Assembly (NCBI GenBank): GCA_045642225.1
Contig: JAZUIN010000105.1
Location: 1-11,544, forward strand
Reading direction: 5' to 3'
DNA length: 11,544 nucleotides
DNA from: RUG191 sp045642225
Lineage (GTDB): Bacteria; Bacillota; Clostridia; Lachnospirales; Lachnospiraceae
Positions 5,562 through 11,544 of this stretch are shown here, in pieces. Each line of letters opens with the position of its first letter. Within the stretch, counting starts at the first letter, position 1. The translations under genes were made by a program, and so were the position numbers. The notes under the pieces were generated by a model. It did no database searches and was not told the origin of the DNA. It was given only the letters and a program-made list of their open reading frames with translations.

Positions 5562-8408
5562 ATGAGATATTACAAATTTACATTAAGAGCTAATGAGGAA
5601 AAGATAAGAGAACTAGTTAAAGAAAAGGGTTTTTTGAGTGATTACAGATGGTCAAATCCACTATCTGCTGTCAATTCATATATGTATCATACACTAAAGA
5701 ATAACGTGGGTTTTTTGGTGTATAGGAAAGAAAATGACGATATAATTCTGGCTACGCTATTCTTTGATGAAAGAAAAGAAAATATAGAAGACACATATGA
5801 ATATATCACCAAGATATTAAATGATGTGTTTGAGGTTAAAAGAGATAAATCTAGTCCAGTAGAAATAACAATGCATGATTTCATGGACTGTTATCGCGAA
5901 GCTCAAAGAAGAGATTATAACCATACAAATAAAATTGTAGAAGCATCTAATTTATTTATTTATGAATATTACGCAGACGCTTCTAAGTCGTATCATTTTG
6001 ATTTTAAGGAAAAAATCATTCCAGATGTCAAGTCAAAAGATCTTTCAATCTATGATACGGGATTTGTTTCTGAACTCTCTAACATTGAAATGCATATGAA
6101 TGAGTCAAAGCATATAGGAAATATGGTTCATTATGTTATTTCATGTAGGAGCGTCGAAGCTGCTTGTGATATGACTGAAGTTCTTGCTGCACATCTGGTA
6201 AAGGCTAATCGCATTAGTGGAAGAAGAATGGAGGTAATAAGTGAAATAGAGCCTGATTTGTACAAGTTAAATAATCACTTAGAAGAGATAATAGAAAACA
6301 ACTATGGAGGAGTAATTGTTTTTGACTTAACAGAAAAATTTGGATGCGATCCAGTCGATTATCGAATGACCTGCAAGTACTTAGAGAAGCTTATAAAAAA
6401 GTATAAAAACGAATGCCTCTTTGTATTTACATATAACATAAACAACCCAGGATTTTCATATTTTATTTTACCGAATCTAAAGAAATATGTTATTCCAATT
6501 TTCTTGAGAGAGGGGGCTGGAGATAGAAACACAGCAGTTAAATATTTAAAGAGGCTGATCGCGACATCTGAATATGTGCAATATGCAAATCAAGCGGGAG
6601 AATTCTTAAAACAGTTTCCAGGAGAGAAATTCTCTCAAACGGATGTGCTTTTAGCATATGAACAGTTTGAGGCTTGGTGCTTGAATAAAAATATATTAAA
6701 GGCATATGATTACAATCTTTCTGAGGATTTTATGTTGGATAGAGATATAAGTGAAGAATCTTCAAAACAAAAGATGGATAAAATGATTGGCCTTTTAAGT
6801 GTCAAAGAGCAAATAAGAACTATAATCTCGACGGATATTGTAGAAAAAGAAAGAAAACGAAGAAAAGGGCATGAGTATATACCGGGTACAATGCATATGA
6901 TTTTCGGTGGAAATCCTGGTAGTGCAAAAACTACAGTTGCTAAGTTATTTGCAGGCATTGCAAAAGAAGAAGGGATTTTAAAAAGTGGTGCTTTTGTTGA
7001 GTGTGGAGGAATGAGTTTAGATGGCTTTGGGTGTGAATATGCAATTAGAGAAGCATTTGAAGCTGCTAAAGGTGGAGTGCTCTTTATTGACGAAGCATAT
7101 TCTATGAGAAGTGATGTGGCCGTCACGGTTTTGATTCAAGAGATGGAGAATCATCGCGACGAAGTGATAGTAATATTAGCTGGGTATAATGAACGAATGC
7201 AAGCGTTTCTGAAGAAGAACGAAGGACTAAAAAGTAGAATTCCTTTTTGGATTGATTTCCCAGATTATAATGCGGATGAGCTAACGGATATATTAAGACT
7301 AATGGTTAAGGACCGCGGTTTGTCGATTGAAGAAGATGCAGTAAAAGAAGCTCATTACATTTTTGAAAAAGCATGTCATGTAGATAATTTTGGCAATGGA
7401 AGATATGTAAGAAATTTACTTGATAAAGCGATGCAAAATCAATCAGTTCGTTTACTTGATAAGTGTGAAAGCGCTGATAAGATTCGTAAGAAAGAATTGT
7501 TTTCAATTATCAAAGAAGACATCTGCTCTATAGAAGATATTGTAGAAGAACGAAAGAAAGCAGGTTCTTCTAGAAATGAATTACAAGAAATGATCGGATT
7601 AACGAAGACAAAGGCTGTTATTGAAAAGGTTATTGCGAGCTTTAGGCTTAGAAAACTTTGTATGAATCGAGGAATAGCAAAAGATAAGGCTTCTTTACAT
7701 ATGGTTTTCTCAGGAAATCCAGGAACGGCAAAAACTACAGTGGCTCGTTTGTTAGCTGATATTCTTAAAGACGAAAAAGTTTTATCCACAGGGGCATTTG
7801 TTGAAGTTGGACGAGCTGATCTAGTTGGGGAAACGGTGGGTTCTACCGCTCCATTGGTGAAGAAAAGGTTTAAGGAGGCGCAAGGTGGGGTGCTATTTAT
7901 AGATGAAGCATATTCGTTGTGTGATAGTTATGAAAACGGTTATGGAGACGAGGCAATAAATACTATTGTCCAAGAAATGGAAAATCATAGGGATAATGTA
8001 ATAGTTATTTTTGCAGGATATCCAGACAAAATGAAACATTTCTTAGATAGAAACCCTGGATTGTTGTCAAGAATAGCATTTCAAGTAGAATTTGAAGATT
8101 ATTCAGTGGATGAATTGTGTGATATTACAGAGCTTCTATTAAAAAATAAAGGTATGAAGGCTTCTAATCTAGCTATGAGAAAGCTTAGGAGTATTTATGA
8201 AAAAGCGAAGAAGAATAGTGACTTTGGAAATGGAAGATTTGTCCGTAAGACAATTGAAGAAGCCGAGATGAATTTGGCTGAAAGATTATTAGAGTTAGAT
8301 GAGGCTGATATTACAGAAGATCTTTTAACAACCCTTGAAGAAGAAGACATTCCAAGTTTTGAGGAGAGAAGTGAAATTGAAACAAAGAGAATTGGATTTT
8401 GCGCTTAG
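5562..8408 (+). CDS. Tandem AAA+ ATPase (CbbX/SpoVK-like), with an apparent third dead AAA+ module
   Basis: This 948-aa protein has two intact AAA+ domains. D1 has Walker A GGNPGSAKTT (K456), Walker B LFIDEAY (D510, E511), sensor-1 region VIVILAGY, an LKSRIPF arginine-finger block (about 555-561) and FGNGRYVRN sensor 2. D2 has Walker A GNPGTAKTT (K724), Walker B LFIDEAY (D781, E782), VIVIFAGY, LLSRIAF and FGNGRFVRK. Both resemble the CbbX/CfxQ and SpoVK group of hexameric remodelling ATPases. Residues about 185-390 align to the same fold without catalytic residues: HYVIS at 190-194 matches HMVFS at 713-717, A201 replaces the lysine, and GGVIVFDL (249-256) replaces Walker B. Residues 1-140 are an unassigned N-terminal domain. 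GAGGAGAA lies about 6 bases before the ATG. It probably remodels a protein partner encoded nearby; the target is unknown. Confidence 0.92.
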   Translation: MRYYKFTLRANEEKIRELVKEKGFLSDYRWSNPLSAVNSYMYHTLKNNVGFLVYRKENDDIILATLFFDERKENIEDTYEYITKILNDVFEVKRDKSSPVEITMHDFMDCYREAQRRDYNHTNKIVEASNLFIYEYYADASKSYHFDFKEKIIPDVKSKDLSIYDTGFVSELSNIEMHMNESKHIGNMVHYVISCRSVEAACDMTEVLAAHLVKANRISGRRMEVISEIEPDLYKLNNHLEEIIENNYGGVIVFDLTEKFGCDPVDYRMTCKYLEKLIKKYKNECLFVFTYNINNPGFSYFILPNLKKYVIPIFLREGAGDRNTAVKYLKRLIATSEYVQYANQAGEFLKQFPGEKFSQTDVLLAYEQFEAWCLNKNILKAYDYNLSEDFMLDRDISEESSKQKMDKMIGLLSVKEQIRTIISTDIVEKERKRRKGHEYIPGTMHMIFGGNPGSAKTTVAKLFAGIAKEEGILKSGAFVECGGMSLDGFGCEYAIREAFEAAKGGVLFIDEAYSMRSDVAVTVLIQEMENHRDEVIVILAGYNERMQAFLKKNEGLKSRIPFWIDFPDYNADELTDILRLMVKDRGLSIEEDAVKEAHYIFEKACHVDNFGNGRYVRNLLDKAMQNQSVRLLDKCESADKIRKKELFSIIKEDICSIEDIVEERKKAGSSRNELQEMIGLTKTKAVIEKVIASFRLRKLCMNRGIAKDKASLHMVFSGNPGTAKTTVARLLADILKDEKVLSTGAFVEVGRADLVGETVGSTAPLVKKRFKEAQGGVLFIDEAYSLCDSYENGYGDEAINTIVQEMENHRDNVIVIFAGYPDKMKHFLDRNPGLLSRIAFQVEFEDYSVDELCDITELLLKNKGMKASNLAMRKLRSIYEKAKKNSDFGNGRFVRKTIEEAEMNLAERLLELDEADITEDLLTTLEEEDIPSFEERSEIETKRIGFCA

Positions 8409-8429
8409 TAAGGAAGGAGAATATGCTCT

Positions 8430-9224
8430 ATGGATTTAGCAGAGTTTCTTGAATTTATAAATAGTAAATCAACAGTTAGGGTTTTGCATGATGGAATAGT
8501 AATTATGTCTGGAAGAGCTGATGAAGTAGATTATGACAAGGCGTGTTTATTTGAAATAATTGCCGGAAGTGTAACTCAAGATAAAGGTGTTTTTATTGTT
8601 GAGGTAGAAAGTACAGAGGAAATAAATAGAAAGAAAGAACTTGAGAATGGGATTGCCTATCTTGATGTAATACGAGAAATGGAGAGGTTAGCAAACAATG
8701 ATGAAGAAGTAAGAGATTTATTTTTGGCTACATATTTGATGGCAAGAGACTATGCTTCGTTGAGAGAAAAATGGGATAAAATGTCAGACGCTGAAATGTG
8801 TAGAAGAAATTATGAACGCGCCACGCTACATGATATTTTTATTGATGCTTTAGATAATTTAACAATGTTTATAAATGAAAAATATCATAAAAGAATTATT
8901 TGTGAGGAGATAGCTAGCAATCGTAAACACCTTGGGAATTTAGCGATGGAGTTTTATAAAAGACCAGAGATGTTTAGAGAAAGAAAACGAGTTGTTGAAG
9001 CTATTATTTGGGCGATAGATCATTCGGAAACATTATTTTATATCGCGGAGAATGCAGAGAATTGTAATGTGGCGAAAGAAATACTAATGACGAAATATAG
9101 CTTTAGCCAGCTTCAAGCTCAAACTGTAATCGATATGAGGTATAGAGGGTTTCTTCCCGATTCAAAAGCTAAAATTTTAGAGGAATATGAATCTATGCAA
9201 AGAATTCTTCACTTATACGAATAA
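8430..9224 (+). CDS. Mosaic protein: shared N-terminal module, helical middle, GyrA-like C-terminal segment
   Basis: This 264-aa protein has three parts. Residues 1-45 (LAEFLEFI...VRVLHDGIVIMSG) align without gaps to the start of the 9947-10435 product. Residues about 66-175 are helical and include RRNYERATLHDIFIDALDNL (126-145), a pattern I associate with small uncharacterised clostridial proteins (resembling the DUF3232 style, unverified). Residues 183-264 resemble the C-gate-proximal segment of GyrA/ParC: RVVEAIIWAID, then AKEILM, then SFSQLQAQTVIDMRYRG (QAQ at 229-231) and KILEEYESMQRIL. The topoisomerase active site is absent. ATG at 8430 is preceded by GGAAGGAGA; the earlier ATG at 8423 is out of frame. 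The gene follows the AAA+ gene by 21 bases, making it a candidate partner of that ATPase (inference). Confidence 0.85.
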   Translation: MDLAEFLEFINSKSTVRVLHDGIVIMSGRADEVDYDKACLFEIIAGSVTQDKGVFIVEVESTEEINRKKELENGIAYLDVIREMERLANNDEEVRDLFLATYLMARDYASLREKWDKMSDAEMCRRNYERATLHDIFIDALDNLTMFINEKYHKRIICEEIASNRKHLGNLAMEFYKRPEMFRERKRVVEAIIWAIDHSETLFYIAENAENCNVAKEILMTKYSFSQLQAQTVIDMRYRGFLPDSKAKILEEYESMQRILHLYE

Positions 9225-9244
9225 CTTTTTTGGAGGTGAATGCT

Positions 9245-9937
9245 ATGCATTATGTTATCTCAGATATTCATGGATATTATGAGAAGTATGTAGAGTTGTT
9301 GGATCAAATCAAATTCTCGGATAGAGATACTTTATATATTTTAGGGGATATTGTAGACCGTGGCCCGGAGCCTATGGAAGTTTTTAGAGACATAATTGGG
9401 CGAGAGAATGTTGTGTTCATTGCAGGAAATCATGAGTACGAATTCCTACACATTATCTCTGAAATGGGTCTAGAACTAGATGTTCGTAGATGTAGTAGTG
9501 AGATGCGTGCATTTTATAATATGTGGATTCGCGAGGGAGGTATTCCTACAGAGGATGGTTTCTTAAGTTTACCAATAGAAGAGAGACAGCGAATTGTTGA
9601 ATATATTGAGGAAGCGTTCATATATGAAGAGTTAGAAATTAATAATAAGAAATATGTTTTAGCACATGCTGGAATTCAGGACTACCAAGAGGACAAAGAT
9701 TTTAGCGAGTATGCTGCTGCTGATTTATTAGAAGGAAGAACTGATTATAGTCGCCCATTGTTTGAAGCTGAAAACCAAATTTTAGTTACTGGACACACTC
9801 CGACATTTCATTTTAGAGCAGATTTTCAACCTATGGTATTTGTTGGAAATGGACATATCGCTGTTGATTGTGGGGCTGCATATGGAGGAAAACTTGCAGC
9901 CTATTGCTTTGAAACGGAAGAAGTTTTTTATGTATAA
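9245..9937 (+). CDS. PPP-type metallophosphatase (first of two)
   Basis: I set the start at ATG 9245: GGAGGTG (9232-9238) sits 6 bases upstream, whereas the longer TTG start at 9230 would overlap that site. The 230-aa product shows the PPP/ApaH-like phosphatase signature: SDIHG (D7, H9), GDIVDRGP (D35, D38, R39), GNHE (61-64), AHAGI (H141) and GHTPT (H184). This set is shared by phage lambda-type protein phosphatases, ApaH diadenosine tetraphosphatases and bacterial PrpA/PrpE-like enzymes. The sequence cannot decide between dephosphorylating proteins and cleaving nucleotides. All metal ligands are present, so activity is likely. It sits between the mosaic gene and the 162-aa protein with spacings of 20 and 9 bases, clearly one operon. 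Confidence 0.9.
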   Translation: MHYVISDIHGYYEKYVELLDQIKFSDRDTLYILGDIVDRGPEPMEVFRDIIGRENVVFIAGNHEYEFLHIISEMGLELDVRRCSSEMRAFYNMWIREGGIPTEDGFLSLPIEERQRIVEYIEEAFIYEELEINNKKYVLAHAGIQDYQEDKDFSEYAAADLLEGRTDYSRPLFEAENQILVTGHTPTFHFRADFQPMVFVGNGHIAVDCGAAYGGKLAAYCFETEEVFYV

Positions 9938-9946
9938 GGAGGTTAT

Positions 9947-10435
9947 ATGACTTTATTTGAATTTCTTGAAAATTTCGAAGAAACATCAGAAATTACTGTT
10001 CTATACTACGGCTGCATCGAATATGAAGGCAAAATTAAAGATATACCATTTAAAGAAATGGTGGGCAAAACAGTAAAAAAAGGAGAGGTTACTATAACAG
10101 ATACAGCATTGATTATTAATGTGGAGAATGAAATTAAAGAACATAGAAATTACGATGTTGTATTAGTTATTCAAGATGATCTGCCAGAGGAAAAATTGCT
10201 ATTTATTAAAAACGAAATCAGTAGGTATAAAGAAGAATTGAATATTATTGAAGAAGATGGTCTGTTTTATGCAGAGGAAAGAAAGATGTCATTTGACGAT
10301 GTCCCTAGAATGTTTAATTTTTTCAATAAAATGCGGAAATATAAGGATTACTTTAAAACGATAGGTTATGTAAGTCATTTTGAAGGAACTTCAGAAATGA
10401 TAACAAGAAACTTACCATCTAATATCTACAGATAA
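9947..10435 (+). CDS. 162-aa protein sharing an N-terminal module with the mosaic protein
   Basis: Residues 1-38 (TLFEFLENF...ITVLYYGCIEYEGKIKDI) align without gaps to the N-terminus of the 8430-9224 product, with L, EFLE, S, VL and both G positions conserved. This suggests a small domain of one helix and a beta hairpin. The rest differs: a strand-rich middle (EVTITDTALIINVEN, NYDVVLVIQDD) followed by a charged helical half (DLPEEKLLFIKNEISRYKEEL) and a C-terminus around FNFFNKMRKYKDYFKTIGY. No catalytic motif is visible and the family is not recognised. AAGGAGG lies directly upstream of the ATG, only 9 bases after the phosphatase stop, so the two are co-expressed. Confidence 0.8.
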   Translation: MTLFEFLENFEETSEITVLYYGCIEYEGKIKDIPFKEMVGKTVKKGEVTITDTALIINVENEIKEHRNYDVVLVIQDDLPEEKLLFIKNEISRYKEELNIIEEDGLFYAEERKMSFDDVPRMFNFFNKMRKYKDYFKTIGYVSHFEGTSEMITRNLPSNIYR

Positions 10436-10475
10436 TACGATTGTAAAACGGTAAATAATCTATGCGAGGGAAAAT

Positions 10476-11264
10476 ATGATTTTTGCTATATCAGACATAC
10501 ATGCACATTATGACGCGATGAAGATGAGAATAGATCAGATAAGGCCATATTTGAATAACGAAGCTAACCAACTAATTATGCTTGGTGACTTTATTGATCG
10601 AGGACCAGCAAGTTATGAATGTTTACAGCTTGCATTCAATCTTCAGCAGGAATATGGAAGTGATAAGGTTATTGTGTTGCGAGGGAACCACGAGGAATGG
10701 TTTTTAGATTTTATATATGATGTGGGAGATGAATGGCTTGCAGAAGACGATAACTATAGGACATCTGGGACTTTTTTATTTGATGAGCAAAAGAAGACAT
10801 TAAGTAATCTATATGGTAGAGAAGAGATTCTTACATATATAAAAGATTGTATTAAAAGTAATCATAAGCAATTGATTCAGTGGGTGAAGAAGTTGCCATA
10901 CTATTATGAAACACCAACTCAGATTTTTGTTCATGCGGGAGTAGATGAGGAAATTCCAGAAGAGGAGATTGAGTATTGTACACTTGGCACACCGGAATAT
11001 GTATTTACCGGTAAATTTCCACCAACTACAGGACACTTTTATAAGGATATAATTGCGGGACATGTGGCTGCAACATCGTTTAAACGTGATTTTAGAACAA
11101 ATGATATTTATTTTGACGGGGAAAGTCATTTTTACATTGATGGGTCTACTGCAAAAACGAGGAGAATACTGTGTCTTGTCTATGATGAAAAAACAAAAAA
11201 ATATTTTGAGTTAGAAGAAGACGGAACAACAAGAGAGATTAGGAGAATTAAGTGTGAGTACTAG
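10476..11264 (+). CDS. PPP-type metallophosphatase (second of two)
   Basis: This 262-aa protein has the PPP signature: SDIHAH (D7, H9), GDFIDRGP (D38, D41, R42), GNHE (70-73), HAGVDEE (H153) and AGH (H196). It is a paralogue of the phosphatase at 9245-9937 but has a longer middle (about residues 74-152) and an additional C-terminal tail with YFELEEDGTTREIRRIKCEY. As with its sister, protein phosphatase and nucleotide phosphatase roles both fit. The start is the ATG after GAGGGA; there is a 40-base gap upstream without a clear hairpin. The last 11 bases overlap the next gene's GTG start. Two PPP phosphatases in one operon suggests different substrates or a regulatory pair (inference). Confidence 0.9.
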   Translation: MIFAISDIHAHYDAMKMRIDQIRPYLNNEANQLIMLGDFIDRGPASYECLQLAFNLQQEYGSDKVIVLRGNHEEWFLDFIYDVGDEWLAEDDNYRTSGTFLFDEQKKTLSNLYGREEILTYIKDCIKSNHKQLIQWVKKLPYYYETPTQIFVHAGVDEEIPEEEIEYCTLGTPEYVFTGKFPPTTGHFYKDIIAGHVAATSFKRDFRTNDIYFDGESHFYIDGSTAKTRRILCLVYDEKTKKYFELEEDGTTREIRRIKCEY

Positions 11265-11466
11265 AGAAAAAGACATAGATGATATCACGGAAATGATTAC
11301 CCGGAACATGTATTTGGAAATCATGTTTTTGCTTTATAGACTGAAATTTTCAAGTGAGCGAGAAAAGGATTTAGATTTTGAAATTTCAAAAACTGAGCTG
11401 ATTTTACAAGAGATGAATATTGAGACTGAAAGGATTAAAAAGGCACATAATGAGTCGAAGCTATAA
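11254..11466 (+). CDS. Small helical protein, GTG start
   Basis: The 70-aa product starts at GTG 11254, with AGGAG (11241-11245) 8 bases upstream, and overlaps the preceding phosphatase gene by 11 bases. It is almost wholly alpha-helical and highly charged, with heptad-like hydrophobics in MITRNMYLEIMFLLYRL and ISKTELILQEMNIETERI, suggesting a short coiled coil that may dimerise or bind a partner. The overlap implies translational coupling to the phosphatase. No family is recognised. Confidence 0.65.
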   Translation: MSTREKDIDDITEMITRNMYLEIMFLLYRLKFSSEREKDLDFEISKTELILQEMNIETERIKKAHNESKL

Positions 11467-11544
11467 GCGGACACCTATATGCAAGGACGGAAATAAAAGC
11501 AAAAAATTTGGGAAACGTCAAGCTAATAAGAAAATAAGAAAAAC
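11450..11544 (+). CDS. Small basic protein, 5' part only (runs off right edge)
   Basis: An open frame starts at ATG 11450, inside the last 17 bases of the previous gene, with AAAAAGG 6 bases upstream, and stays open to the window edge. The visible 31 residues begin MSRSYKRTPICKDG and continue through KKFGKRQANKKIRK. The start MSRSYK(K/R)TP(I/V)C followed by a Lys/Arg-rich stretch is typical of a small, very basic hypothetical protein I recall from Firmicute genomes and mobile elements. The strong positive charge suggests nucleic-acid binding (inference). Its full length and C-terminus cannot be seen. Confidence 0.7.
   Translation, partial: MSRSYKRTPICKDGNKSKKFGKRQANKKIRK

Noticed and set aside
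6710..7126. 138-codon open frame on the - strand
   Set aside because: It lies wholly opposite the D1 AAA+ domain, is low-complexity and serine/proline-rich, has no ribosome-binding site, and is the expected antisense shadow of a conserved coding frame.
7439..7789. 116-codon open frame on the - strand
   Set aside because: It is antisense to the D1-D2 linker and D2 Walker A of the AAA+ gene, with no start signals and no protein-like motifs.
1..11544. CRISPR array, tRNA, insertion sequence or toxin-antitoxin pair
   Set aside because: No regularly spaced repeats, cloverleaf, transposase or terminal inverted repeats, or recognisable toxin family were found on reading both strands.

Overview
The window is an AT-rich stretch with strong AGGAGG-type ribosome-binding sites, TTG/GTG/ATG starts and tightly packed small genes, all on the + strand. 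This fits a low-GC Firmicute, most likely a clostridial (Lachnospiraceae-like) genome. The content is mostly small uncharacterised proteins, several metallophosphatases, a tandem AAA+ protein and one very large structured RNA. It contains no housekeeping operon, so an accessory element (prophage, large phage, plasmid or integrated island) is more likely than core chromosome. This placement is inference from gene content and style, because no integrase, capsid or replication gene is visible.

Layout. Positions 1-56 hold the last codons of a gene running in from the left. Positions 101-895 encode an endonuclease/exonuclease/phosphatase-fold (EEP) hydrolase, followed by a strong hairpin terminator (906-939). 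A first cluster, 1019-3612, encodes an unknown 305-aa protein, a protein with a free-standing GyrA-like helical segment, a small beta-rich protein, a two-helix membrane protein and a P-loop kinase-like protein; the last two genes overlap by ATGA. A leucine-rich-repeat-like protein follows (3708-4244).

The 730 bases between 4244 and 4974 have no gene. They hold the most striking object in the window, a roughly 670-nt highly structured RNA on the + strand. Its two ends pair over about 20 bp (4281-4300 with 4927-4946). Inside are at least four GNRA tetraloop hairpins and a nested multi-way junction. A plausible promoter (TTGATG, 17 bp, TATAGA) lies just upstream and overlaps the preceding stop codon. 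Size, architecture and setting best match the ROOL class of large ornate bacterial RNAs, but this could not be tested by covariance search here.

From 4974 to the right edge runs a second tight cluster: a calcineurin-like phosphoesterase; a 948-aa protein with two CbbX/SpoVK-like AAA+ domains preceded by what appears to be a third, catalytically dead copy; a mosaic 264-aa protein; a PPP-type phosphatase; a 162-aa protein sharing the mosaic protein's N-terminal domain; a second PPP-type phosphatase; a 70-aa helical protein; and the start of a small basic protein cut by the window edge.

How the parts relate. Two small proteins (1938-2552 and 8430-9224) carry the same GyrA/ParC-like helical segment without a topoisomerase active site, and 8430-9224 shares its N-terminal module with 9947-10435, so the two clusters are linked by shuffled modules. 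One EEP hydrolase, three metallophosphatases and one P-loop kinase-like protein suggest a theme of nucleotide or phosphoester turnover, but no pathway can be assigned from sequence alone.
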